Assembly: GCA_028658405.1 (NCBI GenBank)
Contig: JAKOGY010000021.1
Location: forward strand, 1-35,824
Direction of reading: 5' to 3'
Source: Dolichospermum sp. ST_sed8
Lineage (GTDB): Bacteria > Cyanobacteriota > Cyanobacteriia > Cyanobacteriales > Nostocaceae
Length of the DNA stretch: 35,824 nt
Shown here: one piece after another, positions 9,400 through 18,019 of the stretch
Numbering within the stretch: the stretch's first letter is position 1
How the letters are laid out: every line of letters starts with the position of its first letter
Program-made: the position numbers and the translations under genes
The notes under the pieces: generated by a model
Told to the model about the DNA's origin: nothing
Seen by the model: the letters and a program-made list of their open reading frames with translations, nothing else
Databases searched by the model: none

Positions 9400-9416
9400 G
9401 CGGGCATATTGCCCGC
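9400..9416. repeat. GCGGGCA/TGCCCGC hairpin repeat
   Basis: A perfect 7-bp stem with a TAT loop lies 12 nt after the Rpn gene stop and is followed by AAAAATT, so it may serve as a terminator. Sister copies are at 11305-11321 and 13248-13264, showing it is a dispersed small palindrome. Confidence 0.75.
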
Positions 9417-9460
9417 AAAAATTATACAAATTAAATAAAGTACAGCTTAATATTATCTCT

Positions 9461-9504
9461 GATATTGCAAAGATATTGCAAAGATATTGCATAAGCATTG
9501 CAAA
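9461..9504. repeat. Direct 11-bp repeats upstream of porin gene
   Basis: Three exact tandem copies of GATATTGCAAA (9461-9491, the last ending in T) and a degenerate GCATTGCAAAA lie 50-100 bp before the porin start. The 11-bp period is about one helical turn, so all copies face the same side of the DNA. That fits a multi-copy operator, but this is inference. Confidence 0.6.
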
Positions 9505-9557
9505 AAGCAAAGACATTAATATATCATCACTTATTAATATGTGGTGTACCAGCAAAG

Positions 9558-11180
9558 ATGATAACGTTAATAAAAAGAATATTAATAGCATCTGTAGTTT
9601 ATTTAACTTATGCTTTATTTGGTCATACTATAGCTAATGCCGATATCAATGTTAATGTTGATTCATCAGAGATAGAACAAGTTACATCAGTTTCTCAATT
9701 AAGAGATGTAGAACCCACAGATTGGGCATTTCAGGCTTTACAATCTCTAGTAGAACGATATGCTTGTATTGCTGGATATCCCAATGGAACTTTCCGAGGA
9801 AATCGGGCTTTAACTCGCTATGAATTCGCTGCTGGGTTAAATGCTTGTTTAGATAGAGTTAATGAATTGATAGCTACAAGCACCAGTAACGCAGTCAATA
9901 AAGAAGATTTTAGTAAATTACAAAAATTAGGAGAAGAATTTGCTGCTGAATTAGCCACACTTCGGGGAAAAGTAGATATTTTAGAGGCAAAAACCACAGA
10001 ACTAGAAGCAAATCAATTTTCGACAACTACCAAACTATTTGGACAAGCAATTTTTGGTATTCAGGGACGGAGTGAAAATAGTGGAGATTTATCACCCAAA
10101 GATGGAATTAAAGAAACAAGAGACAACGGGACAAAAATCAACGTTATTAGTAATCTGCAACTAACACTACTTACCCAATTTAAAAACCGCAGCTTTTTAC
10201 TAACAGGATTACAAGCTGGTAATGGGGGTACAGCTAGTTTCAATGCCCCCCGAATCACCAACGATACCCGATTAGCTTATGAAGGTAATACAGATAATAG
10301 CTTAGTTTTAACTGACCTCAATTATCGGTTTTTAGTAGATGATAAAGTAGCAGTAATAGTTGGTCCAGCAGGGGTTAATCCTATCAACACTTTTCGGGGA
10401 GCAAACCGGATAGAAAGTGCGGGTAAAGGTCCCATTTCTGCCTTTGCTCAACGTAACCCAATTTTAGCAATTGGTAATGGTACAGGTGGTTTGGGATTTG
10501 ATTGGCAAATGAATAAACGAATTAGTTTGCAAGCAGTTTATACAGCCAGTAAACCCGCCGATAGTAGCCAAAATGCAGGATTATTTAATGGCGGAAATGC
10601 CACCGGAGTGCAATTAAATCTTGCCCCTACTAATAACATTGATTTAGCACTAAATTATATTAATTCCTACTCGACTACAGGATTGTTAGGAACTGGAGTG
10701 GGTGATGATTTATTGGCTTATACACCTACTTCTACTAGTCCCCTAACAACTGATGCTTTTGGTGCTACTGCATCTTGGCAGGTTAATCCTAAGTTAACAA
10801 TTGGTGGTTGGGGTGGTTTTACTACTTCTCACATACCGGGACAATCAGGGAGTGTAAAAACTAATAATTGGATGGCTTTTCTTAACTTTCCTGATTTATT
10901 GGAAAAAGGAAATTTGGGGGGGATTTATGTAGGACAACCTCCGAAAATTGCTAGTAGTGATTTACCAATAGGGAATAATCTTCCAGGTATTCTCAAAGAT
11001 TCTCTTGGTAATGCTGGAGGACAACCAGGAACTACTACTCATGTAGAAGCTTTTTATCGTTATCGAATGTCAAATAATATTAATATTACTCCTGGTGTAA
11101 TCTTGATATTTGAGCCAAGACATAGCCCGAATAGTGACATGATTACCATTGGTGTTTTAAGAACAACTTTTAGTTTCTAG
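9558..11180 (+). CDS. SLH-domain porin (OprB-type, iron-uptake-porin-like)
   Basis: An outer-membrane porin of about 540 residues. A signal peptide (MITLIKRILIASVVYLTYAL...ANA) is followed by an SLH domain (about residues 40-100: LRDVEPTDWAFQALQSLV, GYPNGTFRGNRALTRYEFA) that anchors cyanobacterial porins to peptidoglycan-linked polymers. Next comes a coiled coil (about 115-155, LGEEFAAELATLRGKVDILEAK) and then a beta-barrel region ending in Phe (TTFSF), the outer-membrane insertion signal. The frame is open upstream to 9498, but ATG 9558 puts the signal peptide at the N-terminus and is preferred. Relatives are annotated as carbohydrate-selective or iron-uptake porins; the solute is unknown. 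Confidence 0.9.
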   Translation: MITLIKRILIASVVYLTYALFGHTIANADINVNVDSSEIEQVTSVSQLRDVEPTDWAFQALQSLVERYACIAGYPNGTFRGNRALTRYEFAAGLNACLDRVNELIATSTSNAVNKEDFSKLQKLGEEFAAELATLRGKVDILEAKTTELEANQFSTTTKLFGQAIFGIQGRSENSGDLSPKDGIKETRDNGTKINVISNLQLTLLTQFKNRSFLLTGLQAGNGGTASFNAPRITNDTRLAYEGNTDNSLVLTDLNYRFLVDDKVAVIVGPAGVNPINTFRGANRIESAGKGPISAFAQRNPILAIGNGTGGLGFDWQMNKRISLQAVYTASKPADSSQNAGLFNGGNATGVQLNLAPTNNIDLALNYINSYSTTGLLGTGVGDDLLAYTPTSTSPLTTDAFGATASWQVNPKLTIGGWGGFTTSHIPGQSGSVKTNNWMAFLNFPDLLEKGNLGGIYVGQPPKIASSDLPIGNNLPGILKDSLGNAGGQPGTTTHVEAFYRYRMSNNINITPGVILIFEPRHSPNSDMITIGVLRTTFSF

Positions 11181-11304
11181 AAATACACTAATCCTAAATA
11201 ATTTCTAGAAAATATTAAGAGAACTCCACAAAAAAAATGAACTGCTTGCAGCAGCGCTTCGCTATCCAATGGTATCTTGTATCTTGCCCGTCCTTGTATT
11301 ATTA

Positions 11305-11321
11305 GCGGGCAAGATGCCCGC
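11305..11321. repeat. GCGGGCA/TGCCCGC hairpin repeat, second copy
   Basis: A perfect 7-bp stem with an AGA loop, in the spacer between the porin and the secreted protein. Part of the dispersed family also at 9400 and 13248. Confidence 0.75.
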
Positions 11322-11369
11322 ACTACAAGAAATTTTGGGATATTTTTTAAATTGGAAGTCTCTCAGCAA

Positions 11370-11456
11370 CGTAGGGTGGGCATTGCCCACATTAAACTGG
11401 TTTTGGTGGAAAATGCCCACATTAGACTGGTTTTGGTGGGCAATGCCCACCCTACG
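11370..11456. repeat. 87-bp element with 21-bp perfect terminal inverted repeats
   Basis: The arms 11370-11390 and 11436-11456 are exact reverse complements over 21 bp; each arm itself contains GTGGGCAATGCCCAC, a nested palindrome. The 45-bp interior is two near-identical units carrying ATTARACTGGTTTTGGTGG. It is transcribable into a long stem and has a MITE-like form without coding capacity. The 336-bp spacer 11181-11516 holds this and the GCGGGCA hairpin but no gene. Confidence 0.8.
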
Positions 11457-11516
11457 TATAGGTTAAAAATTAAACAATTAAAATCTAAGGTTTTGCATAA
11501 TAGGAGTTGTAAAAAA

Positions 11517-12233
11517 ATGTGGACTAAATCTATTAGTAATATTTTAGGAATGGGAATATTTGGCAGTTGTTTTTTAGCTGCTAGTTTACCTGTTCAAGCG
11601 CAAATTATGATTCAAGGTGGTAATCTGGCTGGAAATCTGAATTATAACTATGACAATCCCATAGTCCCTATTGCTAATAGATTAACAGGCTTAGATGTTA
11701 ACTCATTTAACTTAGAAACTGACATTGGTAGAATATCTAATTTTCAAGGTACTGGACAATTAAAAGAAGTTAGTAATTTAGCAGGTATTCTCCAAAATGG
11801 TCAACCGACAATTGGGACTTTATCTGGTTTAATAACTGGGAGATCACAAACTGCTGATGGTAATTCTCTACTTTTTAATAATACGCCTATAACTATCAAT
11901 GGTGTTGTCTCTTCTCTTCAGAAGATTAATAACTTTACCCAAGCCGGAAATATCGCCATTACTGGTGGCCAGATCGATACTAATTTACTCACAAATATAA
12001 CTCAACCTGGAGCATTTAATTTTGGGACAAATTTGACAAACCTTGGTGTATTATCAAATCTAGGGAGAACAGCCACAGAGCAGTTTAACTTACCTCAATT
12101 AGGCTTGAATCCCCAAGTTATTCAATCATTAACTAATAATCTCAACTCCGGGAGAGTTGGTTCTCCTGGGTTGATAACAACTCCTGGACTACCTTCGAGA
12201 ATTTACCCCGGTTTAACAGCGCCCAGAAGATAA
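11517..12233 (+). CDS. Secreted protein of unknown function
   Basis: A 238-residue protein with a clear signal peptide (MWTKSISNILGMGIFGSCFLAAS, cleavage near VQAQ). The mature part is rich in Asn, Gly, Thr and Leu (NLAGNLNYNYDN, NLTNLGVLSNLG) with no Cys, typical of a secreted or periplasmic low-complexity protein. I recognise no domain. ATG 11517 is chosen over open frame reaching 11277, because it has an AGGAG site 10 bp upstream and gives the signal peptide; the upstream frame runs through repeat DNA. Confidence 0.75.
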   Translation: MWTKSISNILGMGIFGSCFLAASLPVQAQIMIQGGNLAGNLNYNYDNPIVPIANRLTGLDVNSFNLETDIGRISNFQGTGQLKEVSNLAGILQNGQPTIGTLSGLITGRSQTADGNSLLFNNTPITINGVVSSLQKINNFTQAGNIAITGGQIDTNLLTNITQPGAFNFGTNLTNLGVLSNLGRTATEQFNLPQLGLNPQVIQSLTNNLNSGRVGSPGLITTPGLPSRIYPGLTAPRR

Positions 12234-12311
12234 AGTTAAATCAACTATAATTTGATAAACTTACAGTATTTTATTGTACAACAGTATAACTGAGTTTATT
12301 AATTACAGAAA

Positions 12312-13088
12312 ATGCCGCAAGATTTAACTTTAATCCATAGCTTACTTCTGTTCAGCACCGCATTTATTGCCGGTGGACTCAATGCTGTGGCGGGTGGTGG
12401 TAGTTTTATTACATTTCCTACTTTGATATTTACGGGTATAGCACCAATTAATGCTAATGCTACAAATAATACTGCTTTGTGGATAGCATCTATAGCTAGT
12501 GCGAGGGCGTATCGTCAAGATTTGAATATCGAAAAACGGCAATTATTATTACTAGCTGGCACAAGTTTAGTTGGTGGTATCATCGGTTCTGTAGCTTTAT
12601 TATATACATCACCGGATGTATTTAAAAAGATGTTGCCCTATTTGTTACTATCTGCAACCTTGATATTTACATTTAGTGAATCTCTGAAAAACTGGCTGCA
12701 AGTTCAGAATAAAAATGATACTTCTGCACCTCCACCTTTATTTATGCTCCTTATTTCTCAATTGCTAATCTCTATATATGGTGGGTTTTTCGGTGCGGGT
12801 GTAGGCATTTTAATGTTAGCAACTTTAACTTTTTTAGGTATTAAAAATATTCACTCTATTAATGCTTTTAAAACCTTGTTAGGTAGTTGTATTAATGGTG
12901 TGGCAATTATTCCTTTCATGTTCGCTAATTTGATCGCTTGGCATCAAGTTATTATCATGGCGGTTGGTGGTTCTTTGGGTGGTTATTTATGCGCTCATTT
13001 TGCCCGCAGACTAGAACCCAGCTTGGTGCGAAAATTCGTGATTGTGGTAGCTTTTGGTATGACTACTTACTTTTTTATTCATGGCTAA
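12312..13088 (+). CDS. TSUP (TauE/SafE) family permease
   Basis: A 258-residue inner-membrane protein with about eight hydrophobic segments. The family motif is seen twice: near the N-terminus (AGGLNAVAGGGSFITFPTL, about 20-38) and in the second half (GGFFGAGVGILMLATLTFLG, about 155-174), the internal duplication typical of TauE/SafE (DUF81) transporters. Members export sulfite, sulfoacetate or other small anions; the substrate here is unknown. It starts 78 bp after the secreted-protein gene on the same strand and could be co-transcribed. Confidence 0.88.
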   Translation: MPQDLTLIHSLLLFSTAFIAGGLNAVAGGGSFITFPTLIFTGIAPINANATNNTALWIASIASARAYRQDLNIEKRQLLLLAGTSLVGGIIGSVALLYTSPDVFKKMLPYLLLSATLIFTFSESLKNWLQVQNKNDTSAPPPLFMLLISQLLISIYGGFFGAGVGILMLATLTFLGIKNIHSINAFKTLLGSCINGVAIIPFMFANLIAWHQVIIMAVGGSLGGYLCAHFARRLEPSLVRKFVIVVAFGMTTYFFIHG

Positions 13089-13142
13089 GTAGGTAAATAC
13101 AATTATACTCAAAACGGCTTATCTGTTGCCTTCCACAACCGT

Positions 13143-13264
13143 CAGGGAATAAATTCCCTGTCTCATAGCTCAAGTCCGTTAAAACGGACTAATCCAGCAG
13201 ATTTCGCTCTAATAAGATACAAAATTGAATTATGAAACTCTTGTAGTGCGGGCATCTTGCCCGC
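13143..13264. repeat. Cluster of three small palindromes
   Basis: CAGGGAAT-AA-ATTCCCTG (13143-13160), AGTCCGTT-AA-AACGGACT (13173-13190) and GCGGGCA-TCT-TGCCCGC (13248-13264) lie within 120 bp after the permease. All are perfect short stems, and the third belongs to the family at 9400 and 11305. The remainder of the 626-bp spacer (13265-13714) is AT-rich, and I see no gene or clear regulatory site in it. Confidence 0.75.
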
Positions 13265-13714
13265 TATAAGCTATAAGTAGGTAAACAAAATAAAAATAAG
13301 GGGTATTGCGTTTTGTAAAATGGCTGAAACTCAACCAGAATATCGCATTAAGACAACTTTACATACCGTTACATAAGTTTGATTTTTTTGATTCACTCTG
13401 TCCAAATATTAATTAAATATAAAACTATTGATTTTGTGACTTTGATTACAGTTTTTTCTATTTGGTAACGCTTGAATGGGAGAATAGCTTATTTTTCCAC
13501 AAGAATAAACAAGAGTATCTCAAGGATTACACTATAGGGATCACTGCTAATCCCAGAAAAGTTATATCTAAAGTAAATTTATATATCCCAGGCATGATGA
13601 TAATAATTATCAGGTTTAAGATAATAACAAAGGATATCAACTTTTTGACATTCACAATAATTAAACAGTTTTTTTCAGGTTCTCTAAAAATTTATTAACT
13701 TCAGGGATTTTAAA

Positions 13715-13897
13715 ATGCAAGTATCACAAAAGATTCACTGCCCAAATTGCGGTAGTGCTGCTGAACGTCACTATATTACTGATAGTCAAGTTACACGGAC
13801 ACAATGCCCTAGTTGCGATTATTTGATGATTACTTGCACTCGCACTGGTAAAGTCATTGAGGCTTATGCACCAGGTATTTATGCTAAAAGTCGTTAG
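13715..13897 (+). CDS. Small zinc-ribbon protein
   Basis: A 60-residue protein with two CxxC knuckles, CPNCG (about residues 9-13) and CPSCDY (about 33-38), spaced as in a zinc ribbon, then a short tail (GKVIEAYAPGIYAKSR). Highly similar small proteins occur across filamentous cyanobacteria. The role is unknown; nucleic-acid or protein binding is likely from the fold. It has no adjacent operon partner: 60 bp further, rlmN lies convergent. Confidence 0.75.
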   Translation: MQVSQKIHCPNCGSAAERHYITDSQVTRTQCPSCDYLMITCTRTGKVIEAYAPGIYAKSR

Positions 13898-13930
13898 TTA
13901 TTAGTCATTGGTCAGTTGAAAGTAAAAAAC

Positions 13931-13962
13931 TACCAATTACCAATTACCAATTACCAATTACC
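13931..13962. repeat. TACCAAT heptamer tandem repeat
   Basis: Four and a half copies of TACCAAT between the stops of the zinc-ribbon gene and rlmN. Another of the heptamer arrays of this genome. Confidence 0.8.
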
Positions 13963-15028
13963 TTTTAGTTGTTCTTAATTGTCCACAAGCAGCGTCAGCT
14001 TCTAAGCCACGGGAATAACGGACACTAACTGCTGTATTTTGTTGTTGAAGAACGTTAACAAACGCTTCTATTCTGTCGCGGGTTGGTCTTTTGTAATCTA
14101 CTTCCTCAATGGGATTGTAGGGAATTAAGTTAACGTGACTTTGAAATCCGCGCAGACGTTTTGATAGTTCTAAAGCGTGTTCGGGTAAATCGTTGACTCC
14201 AGCCAGAAGAATGTATTCAAAGGTAACTCTCCGTCCAGTTATTTCTACGTATTCTCGACATTCTGCCAGTAAGTCTTCTATGGGGTAGGGTTTGGCGCTG
14301 GGAATAAGTTGTTCTCGCAATGCTTGGTTGGGTGCGTGGAGACTCACAGCTAGGGTAATTTGCAGTTGGTGTTCTGCAACTTCCAAAATTCTATCGCGGA
14401 TGCCTACCGTAGATAGTGTCAGCGATCGCGCACCAATTCCGATATCTTGATTAATGGATTTAATTGCTAAAATCACATTTTCTGTATTCAACAGTGGTTC
14501 ACCCATGCCCATGAATACTACATTGCTCACCCGTTCTTGAAAATCTTCTTGCACAGTTAGCACTTGATCAACAATTTCTGCACGGCTAAGATTACGCTTG
14601 TAACCACCTTTACCAGTAGCACAGAAATCACAAGCCATTGGACAGCCGACTTGAGTAGAAACACAGACAGTTAAACGTTTATCGCTAGGAATACCCACAG
14701 TTTCGACAATTTCTCCGTCGTCCAATTTGAGGAGATATTTGACTGTATCGTCGGGGGCAACAGAACGGTAATGTAGAGATGAACGGCCTATGGGAATATC
14801 TGCAACTTCTGAGCGCCAATTTTTGGGAAATACAGAAATATCAGCGAGCGATCGCACGCCTTTATTATAGATCGAATCATGCAATTGTTTACCCCTGTAT
14901 CCGGGTTGTCCCTGCTGCTGTACCCAAGCAGTTAACTCCGTTACCGAAGCACCAAGCAGGGGAGGGAGAAGTTCGGATTTTGAGGAGTTAGGTGAATCTA
15001 CCTGAGATACAAGCGGCGTAGCAGACAT
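13958..15028 (-). CDS. rlmN: 23S rRNA (adenine(2503)-C(2))-methyltransferase
   Basis: A dual-specificity radical-SAM methyltransferase of A2503 in 23S rRNA and A37 in some tRNAs. The 356 residues include the CxxxCxxC iron-sulfur motif CPMACDFC (C129, C133, C136). The methyl-carrying cysteine pair is C348 near the C-terminus (ADAACGQLR) and C122 before the cluster. Other signatures are [12 protein letters not shown] and PYNPI. Length and motif spacing are normal. The start gives [10 protein letters not shown]; a HIP1 site lies inside the gene. Confidence 0.96.
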   Translation of the reverse strand: MSATPLVSQVDSPNSSKSELLPPLLGASVTELTAWVQQQGQPGYRGKQLHDSIYNKGVRSLADISVFPKNWRSEVADIPIGRSSLHYRSVAPDDTVKYLLKLDDGEIVETVGIPSDKRLTVCVSTQVGCPMACDFCATGKGGYKRNLSRAEIVDQVLTVQEDFQERVSNVVFMGMGEPLLNTENVILAIKSINQDIGIGARSLTLSTVGIRDRILEVAEHQLQITLAVSLHAPNQALREQLIPSAKPYPIEDLLAECREYVEITGRRVTFEYILLAGVNDLPEHALELSKRLRGFQSHVNLIPYNPIEEVDYKRPTRDRIEAFVNVLQQQNTAVSVRYSRGLEADAACGQLRTTKR

Positions 15029-15186
15029 AAGAAATTACACATTGATGCTAATTTTCTATTTTACTATTTTTATGGCTATTTTTCCAATTTTGTTTTTTGC
15101 ACACCGAGACGCAGAGGGAGGAAGGGGTTAAGCAAGTTTTGACACTCTCACTGGCTTTAGCCGCAGGATTCGCTTATATCTCAGGT

Positions 15187-16044
15187 CTAAAGACACGCTT
15201 GCTTTACGCTTGCCGGATGCTCTTGTAAGGTAATGATTGTAACTTCTGGTGGACAAAATAACCGTCCTGGGTAATAAGTTCCTAAGCCCCGATTTACATA
15301 TAATTGATTATGTCCTACTTGATGTAAACCCTCAGACCATTCCCAGTGGCGTAATACAGAATGGGTTTTCCGTAAAAATGGTAATTTACGGAGTATTTTT
15401 TTCGGTATTTTTTTGACTGTTTTTATATAGTAAATTACTGCTGGTCCCAAACCAGGAATTACGATTTGTCCCCCGTGACTATGACCTGATAATTGTAAAT
15501 CTACTCGCCATTTTTGCAAAATTTCGGCTGTATCTGGGTTATGGGATAAGACAATCCGAGGCGTGGTAGAATCTAGTTGATTCATAATTGGTTCGGGATT
15601 AAATTCTCGTGAATAAACATCTGCTAATCCCACTAGCGGTAATTCTTTTCCTACTGGGTAAGCAATTTTATTCCACAGCACATTAATATCTACTTTTGTT
15701 AAAGCTTCTATAATTTCTGATTTTGAATTGGGATAACAAATATCATGATTTCCAAGTACAGCATAAGTACCATAGCGACTTTCTAGTTTTTTTAGTCGTA
15801 ATGCTAGTTGATGAATTGGTTTTGCTATTGAGTTAACGTAGTCACCAGTTAAAATAACTAGATCTGGTTTGGCTGCATTACTAATAGCAATTGCTTCTGT
15901 TAACATTTTTTCTGATAATAGACCATTATCATAGTGAAAATCTGACATTTGTACCAGCTTTAATCCTGCTAATGATAGAGGTAAGTTGGGTATTTTCACT
16001 ATCAATTTTTCTGTACTTAAAGCTCCAGATAATAATCTGTGCAT
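15187..16044 (-). CDS. Calcineurin-like metallophosphoesterase (YkuE/LpxG-type)
   Basis: A 285-residue phosphoesterase with all five blocks: MSDFHYD (D35, H37), TGDY (D67), GNHD (98-100), SHNPD (H167) and GHSHGGQ (H187, H189), giving a two-metal site. It resembles the YkuE group, whose relatives include the lipid-A-pathway UDP-diacylglucosamine pyrophosphatases; the substrate cannot be assigned. The protein begins MHRLLSGALSTEKL with no obvious signal peptide, and the C-terminal RGLGTYYPGRLFCPPEV segment is typical of the group. It is downstream of the regulator gene on the same strand but separated from it by a terminator-like hairpin. Confidence 0.88.
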   Translation of the reverse strand: MHRLLSGALSTEKLIVKIPNLPLSLAGLKLVQMSDFHYDNGLLSEKMLTEAIAISNAAKPDLVILTGDYVNSIAKPIHQLALRLKKLESRYGTYAVLGNHDICYPNSKSEIIEALTKVDINVLWNKIAYPVGKELPLVGLADVYSREFNPEPIMNQLDSTTPRIVLSHNPDTAEILQKWRVDLQLSGHSHGGQIVIPGLGPAVIYYIKTVKKIPKKILRKLPFLRKTHSVLRHWEWSEGLHQVGHNQLYVNRGLGTYYPGRLFCPPEVTIITLQEHPASVKQACL

Positions 16045-16237
16045 AATATTTTTTATAATAGGGAACAGGAAACAAGAAAATGTAGGTTGGGTTGAGGGAC
16101 TCTTAACCCAAAATTGCTATGCAAATACACACTGCTATATAAGTTAACAGAAGATTTTTATATTAGCTGTATCAAAAGAGTAATATATTTTAAAATTAGT
16201 TGAAGTTTTTCAGCACAGCCTAATTAATAAACTTTCT

Positions 16238-16267
16238 AGAGATTCTGGTATAATTTACAGAATCTCT
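16238..16267 (-). terminator. Terminator-like hairpin downstream of the LuxR-type gene
   Basis: A perfect 10-bp stem (AGAGATTCTG / CAGAATCTCT) with a 10-nt AT loop lies about 35 nt past the stop of the minus-strand regulator gene. The pairing can be extended imperfectly on both sides to about 19 bp. Confidence 0.6.
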
Positions 16268-16301
16268 GGAGAACTTTTTAAAAGTTTATTTTTACGACTT
16301 T

Positions 16302-16979
16302 TCAGGAAACTAATCGCTCTTGGAGTTTCGCTACCATTTCCGCACGAGTAGAAACCTCTAATTTACGGAACATCCTTTTCAAGGCTTGCTTGACAGAATT
16401 TTGAGTAATCCATAATTTAACCGCAATTTCCCCATTAGTTAAACCTTGGGCTACTAATTTGGCAATTTCTAATTCCCTCGCTGTGAGGGGACAACTATCC
16501 GCAGATGCAAAGGTTTTTGGTGTTGCTTGGAGTGTGGCCATTTTTGCCGACAAATGCAGACAGACTGCACTTAAATCAGCTAAATCATTACTATCAAAAG
16601 GCTGACTTCCGGGGTCACGAGCAAAATTCAAAGTCCCCACTAATTGACCATTACAAACTATGGGGCCAGTCATAACGTGTTCATGACGAGAACAATAGTT
16701 TTTCCAGTCTTCTGGGGATAAAATTAATTGCTCATGGGTGGGAGCATGACGTTCCAAAACATAGCGTCCGACGGGATTAGCTTCTAAGCAAACTGCGGGA
16801 ATTTCGGGAATTTCAATTTGAGTATTTAATTGGTCATCTAGGAGATCAATACCCCAATGTTGTACTGCAAAATGGTCGCCAATGGTATCCATGAGAGCTA
16901 GTTTTAATTCTTGCTCATTTTGGACGTTAGCGATCGCTTGGAAAATGGCGTGGAGAGTTTTAGCCATAAGTGTACCCAT
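16302..16979 (-). CDS. GAF-LuxR transcriptional regulator
   Basis: A 225-residue DNA-binding regulator. Residues of about 5-150 form a GAF-like sensory domain (HAIFQAIANVQNEQELKLALM, GPIVCNGQLVGTLNFARD, LADLSAVCLHLSA). Residues of about 162-222 are a LuxR/GerE helix-turn-helix (LTARELEIAKLVAQGLTNGEIA, ITQNSVKQALKRMFRKLEV). It resembles the cyanobacterial PedR-type redox/light-responsive LuxR regulators, with an added GAF domain; the signal is unknown. Either ATG 16979 or ATG 16967 could be the start. It is divergent from the DUF3386 gene with only about 91 bp between, so it may control that gene. Confidence 0.87.
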   Translation of the reverse strand: MGTLMAKTLHAIFQAIANVQNEQELKLALMDTIGDHFAVQHWGIDLLDDQLNTQIEIPEIPAVCLEANPVGRYVLERHAPTHEQLILSPEDWKNYCSRHEHVMTGPIVCNGQLVGTLNFARDPGSQPFDSNDLADLSAVCLHLSAKMATLQATPKTFASADSCPLTARELEIAKLVAQGLTNGEIAVKLWITQNSVKQALKRMFRKLEVSTRAEMVAKLQERLVS

Positions 16980-17070
16980 TTGGGGTCTATGCGAACCTCG
17001 ATAATTACCTCTATGCTAATACCAGCAAAGATAAAAAGCTATTTTAACTTGTAACCAGAGGACAAGCACA

Positions 17071-17715
17071 ATGACAGTTACTCAAATCTCAGCCCAAGAA
17101 CTTTTCCAGGCTGCATATCAAAACCGTTATACTTGGGACGCAAATTTCCCTGGATATACCGCAGATATTACTTACAAGTATGATGACCAAGTGATCAAAG
17201 GTCAAGTGGTGATTGATGCCAATATGAAAGCTGAGGTTCTGAACGTGGAAGACGAAGCCGCTAAAAAAGCCATTCACGGACAAGCTTGGGAAATCGCTGT
17301 TCACCGCGTCCGTAGAGCGTTTGAACAAACTCACGGTGCAAATACTTTTAGGGCTGGTAACACTGACGCAACCGGCGCAGTAGAAATTTTTCTGGGTGGA
17401 AAGTCGGAAGGAGATAAGTACAAAGTGCGTAACAATGAAGTTTGCCACGTTCACCGTTTAATTCACGGTACTTTTGTGACTATTGACACTTTCAGCAGTC
17501 ACGATACAGGGGAAGGATATCTTTCTCACACATACAATTCTGTATACAACGACCCTGAAACTGGCGCACAAAAGGGCGGTAAAAGCGATTTTACTGATGA
17601 GTATGAAAAGGTAGGAAATTATTACATTCTCAACCGTCGAGAAATCCGCACGGAAATAGCAGAACGTATTTCTATTCAAGATTTCATCTTTTCTAACATT
17701 GAGTTGTTGGGTTAG
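17071..17715 (+). CDS. DUF3386 family protein
   Basis: A 214-residue soluble protein of a family found nearly only in cyanobacteria and plastid-bearing organisms. Recognisable stretches are FQAAYQNRYTWDANFPGY, ITYKYDDQVIKGQVVID, VHRLIHGTFVTIDTFSSHD and YLSHTYNSVY. No catalytic motif, signal peptide or membrane segment is visible and the function is unknown. A ribosome-binding-like AGAGGA precedes the ATG. It is transcribed divergently from the GAF-LuxR regulator. Confidence 0.85.
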   Translation: MTVTQISAQELFQAAYQNRYTWDANFPGYTADITYKYDDQVIKGQVVIDANMKAEVLNVEDEAAKKAIHGQAWEIAVHRVRRAFEQTHGANTFRAGNTDATGAVEIFLGGKSEGDKYKVRNNEVCHVHRLIHGTFVTIDTFSSHDTGEGYLSHTYNSVYNDPETGAQKGGKSDFTDEYEKVGNYYILNRREIRTEIAERISIQDFIFSNIELLG

Positions 17716-17749
17716 ATTTTTGAGTAGTCTTTGACAATCTTAGTTTTAT

Positions 17750-17815
17750 GTCTCTATCTTCTATGAACCCACAATGATTACATACACGGGTTCTAGTTGA
17801 TAGGGACTTTTTCAC
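17750..17815 (-). pseudogene. tnpB remnant (C-terminal zinc-finger scrap)
   Basis: Read on the minus strand from 17815, the frame gives VKKSLSTRTRVCNHCGF and then EDRD. KKSLSTRTH.C..CGF..DRD is the second zinc knuckle and final catalytic Asp region of IS200/IS605-type TnpB proteins. Similarity stops at 17750 (a non-TnpB tail follows), and nothing TnpB-like lies upstream of 17815. So only about 22 codons survive, overlapping in another frame the end of the small remnant at 17793. Confidence 0.6.
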
Positions 17816-18005
17816 TTTCTAATACTTCTAACATACTATTGGCAGCGTCGAAAGCATCATAAGGCGACCAAACTGGATAAGATTGATCAGGTTTAATTAA
17901 GTTAGTTTCTTCTTGAGCTAGTTCAGATATCAAAACCTGCATGACGTACAGTTTATCTGCACGACTGAGAGTGTGTAAGCTTGTAAAAATCTCCGGGATT
18001 TTAAA
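17793..18005 (-). pseudogene. Antitoxin-like small protein lacking a start codon
   Basis: The minus-strand frame reads LFKIPEIFTSLHTLSRADK, then LYVMQVLISELAQEE, then PDQSYPVWSPYDAFDAANSM and ends at a stop at 17793. This is the layout of a small cyanobacterial protein family often found beside toxin genes. The family's N-terminal LPEIF-type segment is present, but no ATG, GTG or TTG lies before it within the frame. The first in-frame ATG (17942) would give only 49 residues and has no ribosome-binding site. It may be a truncated gene cut when the upstream island arrived, or a short functional 49-residue protein. Confidence 0.5.
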
Positions 18006-18019
18006 GAGCGATATAGATT

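Noticed and set aside
11277-11516. N-terminal extension of the secreted protein
   Set aside because: The frame runs through repeat DNA; the AGGAG site and signal peptide support ATG 11517.
13320-13376. Tiny frame MAETQPEYRIKTTLHTVT
   Set aside because: The start looks gene-like, but it ends after 18 codons and nothing continues it in another frame that I could see; insufficient support.
13462-13698. 78-codon open frame (TTG start) in the spacer before the zinc-ribbon gene
   Set aside because: No ribosome-binding site, low-complexity Ile/Lys-rich translation typical of AT-rich spacer, and no recognisable family.
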